A stretch of DNA of 57,115 bases from Bacillota bacterium. GTDB taxonomy: Bacteria > Bacillota > Clostridia > Oscillospirales > Oscillospiraceae. A program made the translations under genes and the position numbers. Positions within the stretch are counted from its first letter, which is position 1. Each line of letters starts with the position of its first letter. Shown piece after piece: positions 45,373 through 57,115 of this stretch. Below the pieces are notes generated by a model. It had not been told where the DNA came from and did not search any database. It was given only the letters and a program-made list of their open reading frames with translations. The stretch covers positions 1 through 57,115 of the forward strand of contig JAJQHS010000111.1 of the NCBI GenBank assembly GCA_021199635.1, given 5' to 3'.

Positions 45373-45402
45373 AGGCGCAAAATGGGAAAGGCGGGTGGCA
45401 AA

Positions 45403-45796
45403 ATGATTTCTACCAAGGGACGGTATGCACTGCGGGTAATGCTGGACATCGCACACCATCCGGAGGAGGGCTGTATCCCGCTGAAGGATATTGCCCGGCG
45501 CCAGGAGATATCCAAGAAATACCTGGAGATCATCGTAAAGGAACTGGTGCAGGGGCAGTTTCTCCGGGGATACAGCGGAAAGGGCGGCGGCTATCTGTTG
45601 TGCCGCGGGCCAGAGGAGTACACGGTGGGGGAGATACTGGAATACATGGAAGGCTCCCTAGCTCCGGTGACTTGCCTGAAACCTGGCGCTGCGGATTGTC
45701 CACGCGCCGGGCAGTGTGAAACGCTGCCTATGTGGGCGGAGTTTGACCGGCGGGCCGGGATTTCCTCCTTGCCAACCCCCCCCCCACGCCTGATGA
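45403..45796 (+). CDS. Rrf2-family regulator with frame break near its 3' end
   Basis: The ATG at 45403 starts MISTKGRYALRVMLDIAHH, the Rrf2 winged helix. Three cysteines in the pattern C-X7-C-X5-C (CLKPGAADCPRAGQC) are the Fe-S ligand set seen in IscR-like members. After WAEFDRRAG (about 45757) the frame is wrong: one base added would give DFLLAN, as in the family's end. The open frame otherwise reads on to 46122 over the opposite gene. Tandem stops TGATGA at 45791-45796 are the likely true end. Either the gene is mutated or the homopolymer-rich sequence here has errors. Its target is probably metY. Confidence 0.75.
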
Positions 45797-45840
45797 AAAA
45801 AAAACCCGGCCCCCCGGGGGGTATCCGGGGGGGGGCTTTC
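45776..45840. other. Cluster of homopolymer runs over a probable shared terminator
   Basis: Within 60 bases lie ten C (45776-45785), nine A (45796-45804), C6G6 (45810-45821) and nine G (45827-45835). The A-run, GC stem and flanks look like a bidirectional terminator between rrf2 and the P-loop gene; on the minus strand the stem is followed by nine T. The run lengths look damaged or misread. Confidence 0.6.
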
Positions 45841-45851
45841 CGGTTCCGGAT

Positions 45852-46259
45852 TTACAGATACTGCTTGACAGCCTCGGAGGCGGCCTCAGGGTCGTCCGAG
45901 ATGGTGATGGTGACATTCATATCGTTGGTCGCGGCAAACTCCGCGCACCAGGCCACGAACGCCTCACCATTGGCCCGGTCAGAGCCGATGGTCTTATACA
46001 GATTGTCGATGTATACGTTGGTAATATCGAAATTACCGGCATGCAGGCCGCTGAGGAAGCCCTTGAGCATATCGCTGTTGCAAATGCCGTATTCCTTGGA
46101 ATCCACCAGGCGGACGCGATAGTTAATATCGTAGGTCAGCTTTTTGCCATACTCGATGCACACCACATCACCGCTGGCGTGGACCAGTGCGTCGTTGATG
46201 GAGTCGATCATTTTCTTGGTCTTACCGGAGCCCTTCAGGCCCATAATTACATGAATCAT
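45852..46259 (-). CDS. Small P-loop NTPase of unknown function (135 aa)
   Basis: 135 residues starting MIHVIMGLKGSGKTKKMIDS, a clear Walker A (7-14). Further on, VYIDNLYKTIG may be Walker B-like and the rest is alpha/beta. The ATG at 46259 has AAAGGAGG upstream; 24 upstream residues are left out. No helicase, kinase or toxin signature is evident. It lies between the damaged rrf2 end and pgi, in the same direction as pgi. Role unknown. Confidence 0.8.
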   Translation of the reverse strand: MIHVIMGLKGSGKTKKMIDSINDALVHASGDVVCIEYGKKLTYDINYRVRLVDSKEYGICNSDMLKGFLSGLHAGNFDITNVYIDNLYKTIGSDRANGEAFVAWCAEFAATNDMNVTITISDDPEAASEAVKQYL

Positions 46260-46363
46260 CGGATTTATCCTCCTTTGCGATGCCAGATTTGGCTGTACCG
46301 TAATTCTACCAGCTAAAGCGGGATTTTGCAATAGGGAATTTTGGAAAAGTGGGGAGATTTTCC

Positions 46364-47671
46364 TCAGTCCTCATAGCCGGGCTTGCCCAGCAGCTTGAAC
46401 ATGTTGCGCTTATAGAATTCCACGCCGGGCTGGTTGAAGGGATTGACCCCCAGCATATACGCGGAAATGCCGCAGCACAGCTCCAGGAAGTAGAACATCT
46501 CGCCCAGCTTCTCATCGTTCAGCGCGCCCATGTCCATGGTGATCACCGGCACGCCGCCCTCTACATGCGCCGCCACGGTGCCCTGGAACGCCTGCTCATC
46601 CACATAGTCCAGCGTTTTGCCGGCCAGGTAATTCAACCCGTCCAGGTTCTTGTAGTCGGAGCCGACGGTCACCTTCTGCTCCGGCGCGTCGAAGCGGACC
46701 ATCGTCTCGAAAATGTTCCGCTCGCCCTGCTGGATCATCTGCCCCAGGGAGTGCAGGTCGGCGGTGAATTCCGCGGCCACAGGGAAAATACCCTTGCCGT
46801 CCTTGCCCTCGGATTCGCCGAACAGCTGCTGCCACCAGCCGCCGAACATCCGGAAGCCCGGCTCGAAGGACACAAAGATTTCCATAGCTTTCCCGTTGCG
46901 GTAGAGCATATTCCGCGCACCGGCATACAGCCACGCCGGATTTTCGAAGGAGCGGAGGCTATTGTAGGTTTCCTTGGCCTGGTTGGCGCCGGACATGACC
47001 TTGCAGATGTCGATGCCTGCCACCGCCATGGGCAGCAGACCCACCGGCGTCAGAACGGAGTAACGGCCGCCGGCTGCCGGGGGGATGACGAAGGTTTCCC
47101 AGCCCTCCTCAGTGGCCATCTGGCGCAGCGCGCCTTTGCAGGGGTCGGTAATGGCGTAGATCCGCTTCCGGGCGGCATCCGTGCCGTACTTGCGCTCCAG
47201 CATCCAGCGCAGGGAGCGGAAAGCGATGGCCGGCTCTGTGGTGGTGCCGGACTTGGAGATCACCGCTACGGAGAAATCCTTGCCCTCCAGCAGACGCTGA
47301 AGCTCGTTGAAGGCGCGGGTGGACAGGGTGTTGCCGGCGAAATAGATCTGGGGGTCGCCCTTACCCTTGCCGATGTTGTGGTTGCAGCCCTGCATCAGCT
47401 CAATGGCTGCCCGGGGGCCCAGATAGCTGCCGCCGATGCCGATGACCACGAATACGTCGCTGTCCTCCCGGATCCGCTGGGCGGCGGCGCGGATGCGGCG
47501 CATCTCGGCGGTTTCCTCAGCGGTGGGCAGGTTCACCCAGCCCAGGAAATCGTTGCCTTCGCCGGTGCCGTCCGTCAGGGATTTGTGGGCGGCGGCGACC
47601 TCACTCTCCACTGCCAGCAGGTCCGGCAGGGACAGTCGGCCCCATACATTGGAAATATCAACTTTAATCAT
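46364..47671 (-). CDS. pgi: Glucose-6-phosphate isomerase
   Basis: 435-residue glycolytic enzyme that interconverts glucose 6-phosphate and fructose 6-phosphate. The SIS-fold motifs are GIGGSYLGPRAAIEL and SKSGTTTEPAIAFR, and the C-terminus contains the conserved QPGVEFYKRNM segment. Length matches the shorter Firmicutes type. The ATG has GAAAGG upstream. Its promoter is at 47716-47744. Confidence 0.96.
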   Translation of the reverse strand: MIKVDISNVWGRLSLPDLLAVESEVAAAHKSLTDGTGEGNDFLGWVNLPTAEETAEMRRIRAAAQRIREDSDVFVVIGIGGSYLGPRAAIELMQGCNHNIGKGKGDPQIYFAGNTLSTRAFNELQRLLEGKDFSVAVISKSGTTTEPAIAFRSLRWMLERKYGTDAARKRIYAITDPCKGALRQMATEEGWETFVIPPAAGGRYSVLTPVGLLPMAVAGIDICKVMSGANQAKETYNSLRSFENPAWLYAGARNMLYRNGKAMEIFVSFEPGFRMFGGWWQQLFGESEGKDGKGIFPVAAEFTADLHSLGQMIQQGERNIFETMVRFDAPEQKVTVGSDYKNLDGLNYLAGKTLDYVDEQAFQGTVAAHVEGGVPVITMDMGALNDEKLGEMFYFLELCCGISAYMLGVNPFNQPGVEFYKRNMFKLLGKPGYED

Positions 47672-47715
47672 ATGGATCGAGCCTTTCTTTCATAATGTGG
47701 GAATGACCTACCATT

Positions 47716-47744
47716 ATGTTACCGCAAAATTCCCGCAAACGCAA
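47716..47744 (-). promoter_or_regulatory. pgi promoter
   Basis: Minus strand: TTGCGT (47739-47744), 17-bp spacer, TAACAT (47716-47721). Moderate match. Confidence 0.5.
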
Positions 47745-47786
47745 GGGGAATTCGAAAAGTTTCACAACAATTCCATATTTTCCGGA

Positions 47787-48764
47787 TCACATGGCGAACT
47801 GCACGATGCAGAAGGCCGCGTAGATGCACAGCAGCGTCACGCCCTGCCAGCGGCTGAGCTTCCCCCGCAGCAGCGCGGGCACGGTCAGCAGCAGCATTAC
47901 GCACAGCATCACGGGGATCTCCATGACCAGCGAGGCATTCTGGCCGAGGATGGTGCTGCTGCAGGGCACCTCAAAGGGCGCCAGCGTCACGGACACGCCG
48001 GAAACCAGCACCAGGTTAAAAAGATTCGCGCCGATCACATTCCCCAGCGACAGCGCCCCGTGGCCCTTTGCCAGGGAGGAGATGGCAGTCACCAGCTCCG
48101 GCAGACTGGTTCCCAGCGCCACGAAGGTCAGGGCGATGACGGATTCCGGAACGCCCAGCTGCTGGGCGATGATGGTGCCGTTGTCCACCAGCAGGTCCGC
48201 GCCCACGGCGATCAGCGCCGCGCCGATCACCAGCAGGAGCAATTCCTTCCACAGCGCGGAGGCTTTTTCACCCGCCTCCGGGCTGTCCTGGGCAGGCTCC
48301 GCCGGCGCGCGAAGCCCCTGGCGCACGGTCACGACCATGTACACCGCGAAAATCACCAGCATCAGCAGCCCCATCCAGCGGTCAAACGCGCCGATGAGGT
48401 AGGCGGCCACGCAGTACACCGCCGCGGAGCCGAAGAAGAACAGCACCGGCATTTTCAGCGACTTTGTATCCACAGAGCCGGGGCGCACGGCCACGGTGAT
48501 GGCGGCGATCAGGGCGGTGTTGCAGATGATGGAGCCGATGGCGTTGCCGTAGGCGATCTCCCCGTGCCCGGTGAGCGCCGAGGACGCGGAAACCATGACC
48601 TCCGGCAGCGTGGTGCCGATGGAAACCACCGTTGCACCCACGATGATCTCCGGGATGTGGAACCGCCGGGCGATGCCGGTGGCGCCGTCCACGAACCAGT
48701 CCCCGCCCTTGATGAGCAGGATCAGCCCCACTACGAACAGAAGTACCGCTTGAACCATATCCAT
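47787..48764 (-). CDS. CaCA-family cation antiporter under manganese riboswitch
   Basis: 325 residues with about ten membrane segments. Both alpha repeats of the YrbG-type Ca2+/Na+ exchanger family are intact: VSIGTTLPEVMVSASSAL followed by GNAIGSIICN, and VALGTSLPELVTAISSL followed by GNVIGANLFN. The acidic residues that bind the ion are present. The ATG at 48764 has AAGGAG 10 bases upstream; 21 upstream residues are left out because they lie in the terminator. The yybP-ykoY riboswitch in its leader suggests that it exports Mn2+, which is inference from regulation. Confidence 0.9.
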   Translation of the reverse strand: MDMVQAVLLFVVGLILLIKGGDWFVDGATGIARRFHIPEIIVGATVVSIGTTLPEVMVSASSALTGHGEIAYGNAIGSIICNTALIAAITVAVRPGSVDTKSLKMPVLFFFGSAAVYCVAAYLIGAFDRWMGLLMLVIFAVYMVVTVRQGLRAPAEPAQDSPEAGEKASALWKELLLLVIGAALIAVGADLLVDNGTIIAQQLGVPESVIALTFVALGTSLPELVTAISSLAKGHGALSLGNVIGANLFNLVLVSGVSVTLAPFEVPCSSTILGQNASLVMEIPVMLCVMLLLTVPALLRGKLSRWQGVTLLCIYAAFCIVQFAM

Positions 48765-48813
48765 AATTTGCACGCTCCTTGTGTATTGGGCAGCTCTTGG
48801 CCCAGGGATCCAT

Positions 48814-48847
48814 AAAAAATCCGCCACAGCCGATGCCGTGTGCGGAT
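48814..48847 (-). terminator. Intrinsic terminator of the riboswitch (expression platform)
   Basis: Minus strand: ATCCGC...GCGGAT with inner CAC/GTG and GC pairs around ATCG, then six T, 50 bases before the antiporter start. It lies after the aptamer, so ligand binding probably prevents its formation. Confidence 0.88.
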
Positions 48848-48879
48848 GCAGCAGAAAGGGGGATCATGCACAGCCCGGC

Positions 48880-48979
48880 GCTTACATGAGTCTTGCAGAT
48901 GAAAATGGGCCAGGTAAAATACCGGGAATGTTGACCCATTACACGCCCTGGGGCGCGCCTGCTACTCCCTCATAGGATT
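48880..48979 (-). ncRNA. yybP-ykoY (Mn2+) riboswitch aptamer
   Basis: Minus strand: P1 pairs ATGAG (near the 5' end) with CTCAT (near 48886). The conserved strand GAGGGAGTAGC follows P1, P2 is CGCCC/GGGCG, and P3 is AATGGG/CCCATT with GTCAACA at its base. The 3' strand GCAAGACTC closes the four-way-like core. These are the diagnostic loops of the manganese-sensing class. The terminator at 48814-48847 makes it a transcriptional switch. Confidence 0.93.
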
Positions 48980-48992
48980 TTCTCTACCTGGC

Positions 48993-49021
48993 ATGATAGC
49001 ACAGTCATCTGCCGATGTCAA
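48993..49021 (-). promoter_or_regulatory. Promoter of the riboswitch/antiporter unit
   Basis: Minus strand: TTGACA (49016-49021), 17-bp spacer, TATCAT (48993-48998). Confidence 0.85.
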
Positions 49022-49047
49022 TACCCATCCGCCCTATTTTTCGGCAG

Positions 49048-49081
49048 AAAAAAGCCGCCGGGGCTATGGTGTCCCGGCAGC
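49048..49081 (-). terminator. Terminator of the DUF1430 ABC module
   Basis: GCCGCCGGGGC (49054-49064) pairs with GTCCCGGCAGC (49071-49081), allowing G-T and one mismatch, followed on the minus strand by six T. It ends the three-gene operon. Confidence 0.9.
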
Positions 49082-49092
49082 GTTCCTATGCC

Positions 49093-49677
49093 TTAATATT
49101 CTCCCAGGTGGATGTCCAGGCTGTCTGCGGCTACGCGCAGCAGCGCATCGATCTCGTCCTGGTGTTCGGATATTAAACTCTGTATCTCTTCTACGAGCGC
49201 GTTATCCATTTCGTCTGCACGCGCGATCTCCATGTCGGAGGTCATGGTGACCTGGTAACTAATGCCGGCGGCGTCATCATAAAACCACAGCCCCACCTCG
49301 TAGTTGACGAAATACTCCGGCCAGATATAAAGTGTGACGAGCATGCCGGTGGATTCCACAATGTTCCCGTCTTCATCCAGCCAGGCCGTGTAGCCCTCTG
49401 ACGGTTCAATTGTAATGAAGCCGCTGCTTGACAGATAGCTTGGCATTTTCAGGGTGACGGTATAGTCGCCCACCTCCATGGAATACCGCAGAAACGACTC
49501 CTCCTCAATACCGGCTTGATAGTAGCTCTCCATCTGGCTTGAGAGGATGTGATATCTTTGATAATAGCCAAAATACCATATGGCGTTGATCGCGGCAAAA
49601 ATGACCACAATGGCGGCGAGGAGAATTGCCAGCCGCTTCAGGGTCAATACCCGGTTTTCCTCTGAAAATGGATTCAT
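49093..49677 (-). CDS. Membrane-anchored hypothetical protein of the bacteriocin-type ABC module
   Basis: 194 residues: a short cytoplasmic head, one membrane segment (LAILLAAIVVIFAAINAIWYF, about 16-36) and an acidic extracytoplasmic domain. I recognise no family. It overlaps the ATPase stop in an ATGA and is the last gene of the operon. It may be an accessory or immunity protein of the ABC module; that is inferred from position only. Confidence 0.8.
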   Translation of the reverse strand: MNPFSEENRVLTLKRLAILLAAIVVIFAAINAIWYFGYYQRYHILSSQMESYYQAGIEEESFLRYSMEVGDYTVTLKMPSYLSSSGFITIEPSEGYTAWLDEDGNIVESTGMLVTLYIWPEYFVNYEVGLWFYDDAAGISYQVTMTSDMEIARADEMDNALVEEIQSLISEHQDEIDALLRVAADSLDIHLGEY

Positions 49678-50282
49678 AAATGAACAACCTGCCTTTCCCG
49701 GCTAATGATTCTTTCGCTGTGGGTTACCAGGATGATCGTCTTCCCTGCCTGGTTCAGAAGGTGCAGAATATCCATAACGGTATCTGCGTTCTCATCGTCC
49801 AGGGAGCCGGTTGGCTCGTCCGCCAGGATGACGTCACATTTTTTCAGCATCAGTCTGGCCAATGCTACCCGCTGCTGTTCTCCGCCGGAGAGCTTATAGA
49901 CCCGTGTACCCAGCTTGTTGGCAAGGCCGACGGCCTCCAATGCTTCCGTCACGCTGGTTTGGGTGCGGGATTTTTTCTGTATGATCTCCAGATTCTGGGC
50001 AACGGTTTTCCCCTCCAGCAGGGCAAAATTCTGGAACAGAAAGCCCAGCTTGCAGGCGAACAGGTCCCGCTTATTCCGCATTTTCCATATATCCACCCCA
50101 TCGATCAGGATAGAACCGCTGTCCGGTGGCTCCAGGCAGCCGATCATGTTCAGCAGCGTTGTTTTGCCGCAGCCGCTTTCGCCGCAGAACACGACGAATC
50201 CGCCGTCGGGAATGGAGTAGTTATAATTGTCGAAAAGGACCTTGTCCTCGAACCGCTTGCATAGGTTCTGAATTTCTATCAT
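49674..50282 (-). CDS. ABC transporter ATP-binding protein (bacteriocin-type export/immunity)
   Basis: 202 residues, a short MacB/LolD-type ATPase. Walker [10 protein letters not shown] (33-41), signature [15 protein letters not shown], Walker [13 protein letters not shown]. The ATG at 50282 has AAAGGGGGC upstream and overlaps the permease stop. Short ATPases of this kind pair with DUF1430 proteins in lactococcin-972-like systems. Confidence 0.9.
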   Translation of the reverse strand: MIEIQNLCKRFEDKVLFDNYNYSIPDGGFVVFCGESGCGKTTLLNMIGCLEPPDSGSILIDGVDIWKMRNKRDLFACKLGFLFQNFALLEGKTVAQNLEIIQKKSRTQTSVTEALEAVGLANKLGTRVYKLSGGEQQRVALARLMLKKCDVILADEPTGSLDDENADTVMDILHLLNQAGKTIILVTHSERIISRERQVVHL

Positions 50283-52243
50283 AAGCTGCCCCCTTTGAGA
50301 ATGTGTGCTGTATTGTGCCGTTCGGCAGCGCCCATGTTTACCAGCAAAAAGGTGGAATTCAGGAGCAGAACGGCCAGGCTGATCACCGTCAGCGTCCACA
50401 TGTCAAACAGACCATACATTTTTGACAGGAAGACACCGGTGATAAACGCAATGGACACCGCGAACGCTTCCAGGCCCAAAATCACGGCATTGCGCTGAAG
50501 GAGGGTATAACCCATGATCTTCTGTAGTGCCAGCTCCTTGGCGTGTACCATGTACTCCAATTTCACGATCATGGAAATCAGCAGTCCCCCCAGGATCAGC
50601 AGGAAAATGCTGACCACGGAGTTCATGATCAGGCCGCGCAGCAGGCTGGCCTTATACTGGCCGCACAGCTCGATCACACTGAGAAGCTGCGCATCCTTTA
50701 GCCGGGCAGTCACACCTTCGGAAAGCTGCGCGGTGTCCTCCATTTTGAAAATCAGGGATTCAAAGATATACGAGGCTCCGGACCCACTTTCATGGCTTTC
50801 CTGCAGCGCCAGAAGCGTCGCCTCGGACAGATTGCAGTACACCATGATCGGGTCAGACGCCAGCTCAGAGCCGTAAGGCAAATTGGAAGCGTCTGACCGA
50901 AAGTCAAAGTACACCACATCCACATGGGTGTATTCTTTCGTTTCATAGCTGTATTCCTCCAATCCAAAGGAGCTTGCAGCGGCATGCGCGAAATCTTCCA
51001 TGCTCTCGCAGTCGATTTCGCCGGACCGTGCTCCCGGGATGAAGATGATAAAGTCGGCCTCTGACTCGCATCCCAGCACATCCGGGTCGGATACGACGGT
51101 GTCCAGCGCCAAGTCGTTGAGGAGGATCACATTCTCCTCACTGTCGCCATAATCCGTGATAACTGTGGAGAGCAGCAGGCTGCCCTGCCGGTATGATTCC
51201 AGGAGGATATCCATTTTCAGCACATACAGCGACCCGTCCTCCACGGAAACCGAATCCGCCGGGGTGATCGACAAAGCATAGTACCCGTCCATCTGCTCGA
51301 TCGTGTCGTAAGGCGCCAGACCCTTGCGGCTCTGCTGAATGGCGATCAGATTGAAGGACAGGGAGACGACCATCAAAATCGCTACGCATGCCTGCACCAC
51401 ATAGGAGTTTACCAGCAGCTTGCCGTTGATGTTGGCGCCGTAGATCACTTCCTTGTAATTCACCCGCAGAAGCGTGAGATACATCAGCGAATTGAGCGCC
51501 AGGAAGACCGGCATTGCGGCCAGGCAAAAATCCAGCCGAAAGCGGAGGTATACGGTGCCCCTCAGGGCAAGATAGGCGGCGGCAGCGATTGCGGTCAGGA
51601 CGGCCGCATCCAGCAGGATCTTCTCCAGGATCATTCTGCCAACGGAGCTTCCCATGGCCAGCTTCAGAAAGTCGGATTTTTTGCTGAACTGGATGTCCGC
51701 CCAGGTCAGCAGCAGGATAAAGAGCAGCGCGACGCACCAGATCCCGCACATCATGCTCCCCTCTATGGAAGGATCCCCTTTGTGAAAGTAGGATGTGGGA
51801 ATCTGATCGTAAAGGGCGTCGCGAATCGCGGCGATGGTATCCTTCGACCCGGTAAAATAAAAGGCAGTTACATCTTCGTCTTCCACCACCTCAGCAAAGG
51901 GGCGGAAGAGGACCTCTGTAGACCCGGAGAAAAAGCTTTTTGCCTCACCCTCTGCCAGGTCCTGAGCACGGCAAAGGAGAGCCTGGGTGTCCCCGTCGGC
52001 ATAAATCGTCAGCTGAGAATGGAATGCGTCGGACGTACTACGCTGCACGGCAAAGACATGCTCACCATACGCTTCTGTCACGGAGGTGACCACGCTGCAC
52101 ATTTGCTCCCTGTCCGCGATGTCTATGGAAATGGTGTAATACGAAGAAGTGAAACCCACCAGATGCATTTGGAAAAGTTCGCCGCTCAGAACAAAGCAAA
52201 ACAGCATAAGGATGGCTGCCGCCGCAAACTTTATGTACTTCAT
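50279..52243 (-). CDS. DUF1430/bacteriocin-associated integral membrane protein
   Basis: 654 residues with a signal-like first segment (FAAAAILMLFCFVLSG), several membrane segments around 165-300, a long extracytoplasmic region (about 310-545) and four C-terminal segments, in the FtsX/MacB layout. It resembles the seven-membrane-segment proteins beside lactococcin-972-type bacteriocins. The ATG at 52243 has AAGGGG upstream. No bacteriocin precursor is visible next to it. GC content is lower than that of the neighbours, a sign of transfer. It may export a peptide or protect against one. Confidence 0.8.
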   Translation of the reverse strand: MKYIKFAAAAILMLFCFVLSGELFQMHLVGFTSSYYTISIDIADREQMCSVVTSVTEAYGEHVFAVQRSTSDAFHSQLTIYADGDTQALLCRAQDLAEGEAKSFFSGSTEVLFRPFAEVVEDEDVTAFYFTGSKDTIAAIRDALYDQIPTSYFHKGDPSIEGSMMCGIWCVALLFILLLTWADIQFSKKSDFLKLAMGSSVGRMILEKILLDAAVLTAIAAAAYLALRGTVYLRFRLDFCLAAMPVFLALNSLMYLTLLRVNYKEVIYGANINGKLLVNSYVVQACVAILMVVSLSFNLIAIQQSRKGLAPYDTIEQMDGYYALSITPADSVSVEDGSLYVLKMDILLESYRQGSLLLSTVITDYGDSEENVILLNDLALDTVVSDPDVLGCESEADFIIFIPGARSGEIDCESMEDFAHAAASSFGLEEYSYETKEYTHVDVVYFDFRSDASNLPYGSELASDPIMVYCNLSEATLLALQESHESGSGASYIFESLIFKMEDTAQLSEGVTARLKDAQLLSVIELCGQYKASLLRGLIMNSVVSIFLLILGGLLISMIVKLEYMVHAKELALQKIMGYTLLQRNAVILGLEAFAVSIAFITGVFLSKMYGLFDMWTLTVISLAVLLLNSTFLLVNMGAAERHNTAHILKGGSL

Positions 52244-52293
52244 AATTGGTTTCCCCTTAAAATCGTAAATAGGTAACTTTGTTTGCTTTGCAT
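52240..52293 (-). CDS. Possible 17-residue leader peptide
   Basis: MQSKQSYLFTILRGNQL, ending in a TGA that overlaps the ATG of the DUF1430 gene. It lies inside the leader downstream of the promoter. No good ribosome binding site precedes it, so it may be chance. Confidence 0.25.
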   Translation of the reverse strand: MQSKQSYLFTILRGNQL

Positions 52294-52322
52294 CTTATGT
52301 TGTCAAAGCGGCTTCCAAGCCG

Positions 52323-52351
52323 ATTGTACCACATTATCCATAATCGGTCAA
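52323..52351 (-). promoter_or_regulatory. Promoter of the DUF1430 ABC module
   Basis: Minus strand: TTGACC (52346-52351), 17-bp spacer, TACAAT (52323-52328), about 80 bases before the first gene. Confidence 0.8.
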
Positions 52352-52400
52352 GGCTGAATCGAAGAGATTTTATCGGAATTGCACAGATCCGCTTTTATAC

Positions 52401-52456
52401 GAAAAAGCTCCCACCCGGGGGAACGCAGCATGAACCGTCGCGCCCAGGTGGGAGCT
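52401..52456 (-). terminator. Terminator of rpoBC
   Basis: AGCTCCCACC and GGTGGGAGCT form a 10-bp stem (arms 52406-52415 and 52447-52456) with a 31-base loop, followed on the minus strand by TTTTTCG. It is 30 bases past the rpoC stop. Confidence 0.85.
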
Positions 52457-52485
52457 TATGCATTTTTACGGGGTCAGCGCAGCCA

Positions 52486-56184
<3,699 letters not shown>

Positions 56185-56196
56185 ACTCGCGCCTCC

Positions 56197-57115
<919 letters not shown>

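Noticed and set aside
45797-46122. C-terminal extension of the Rrf2 frame over the P-loop gene
   Set aside because: The extension is antisense to a gene with a clear Walker A and starts right after a homopolymer cluster, so it is a frame artefact.

Overview
The window is about 57 kb of GC-rich, gene-dense bacterial chromosome with Firmicutes features: sigma-A type -35/-10 boxes with 16-18 bp spacers, strong GGAGG ribosome binding sites, a CIRCE operator upstream of groES-groEL, RNase J, LexA and BlaI/MecI and Rrf2 regulators. The high GC content and the family set (GGGtGRT protein, DUF1540, CmpB-like membrane protein, GldA/F/G plus DUF4340 transporter, catabolic pyruvate phosphate dikinase) suggest an anaerobic gut-type clostridium, probably of the Oscillospiraceae/Ruminococcaceae group. 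That placement is inference; there is no rRNA here.

Layout. 1-230: start of a membrane-anchored protein running off the edge. 0.3-4.2 kb: potABCD spermidine/putrescine importer. 4.6-7.1 kb (minus): polar amino acid ABC importer with a small conserved protein, divergent from a LysR regulator (7.3-8.2 kb). 8.2-10.9 kb: large SF1 helicase with a nuclease-like C-terminus, followed by a lower-GC remnant of a phage or conjugative-element polyvalent protein (10.9-12.1 kb). 12.2-17.6 kb: ppdK, lexA, a ferritin-like protein, a membrane/acetyltransferase fusion, abutting tRNA-Met and tRNA-Glu, and a CmpB-like protein. 17.8-22.6 kb: four overlapping genes of a Gld-type ABC system. 22.7-28 kb: blaI-like regulator, htrA, DUF1540, rpe, and a NifU-like/GGGtGRT pair. 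28-35.5 kb: rnjA, dus, then rpsL-rpsG-fusA-tuf. 35.7-37.6 kb (minus): groEL and groES. 38-43 kb: MinD-like ATPase, mgsA, hisS, a small unknown ORF, pcp, a diacylglycerol-kinase-family gene and a nudix gene. 43.1-47.7 kb: DUF134-NifX fusion, metY, divergent rrf2 with a damaged 3' end, a small P-loop protein and pgi. 47.8-49 kb: a cation antiporter behind a yybP-ykoY (Mn2+) riboswitch. 49-52.3 kb: a lower-GC, bacteriocin-type (DUF1430) ABC module. 52.5-57.1 kb: rpoC and the 3' end of rpoB.

Most of the window is housekeeping: transcription, translation, chaperones, central metabolism and uptake. The accessory or less understood parts are the phage remnant behind the helicase, the DUF1430 module, the NifU/GGGtGRT pair, the DUF134-NifX fusion with a His/Cys-rich tail and a good internal start site, the riboswitch-controlled antiporter, and an orphan consensus promoter at about 4.55 kb. 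I found no CRISPR array, no intact insertion sequence and no complete prophage. The best leads for new biology are the GGGtGRT pair, the DUF134-NifX gene and the Mn-riboswitch/CaCA pairing; each uses known families, so the novelty claims are modest.
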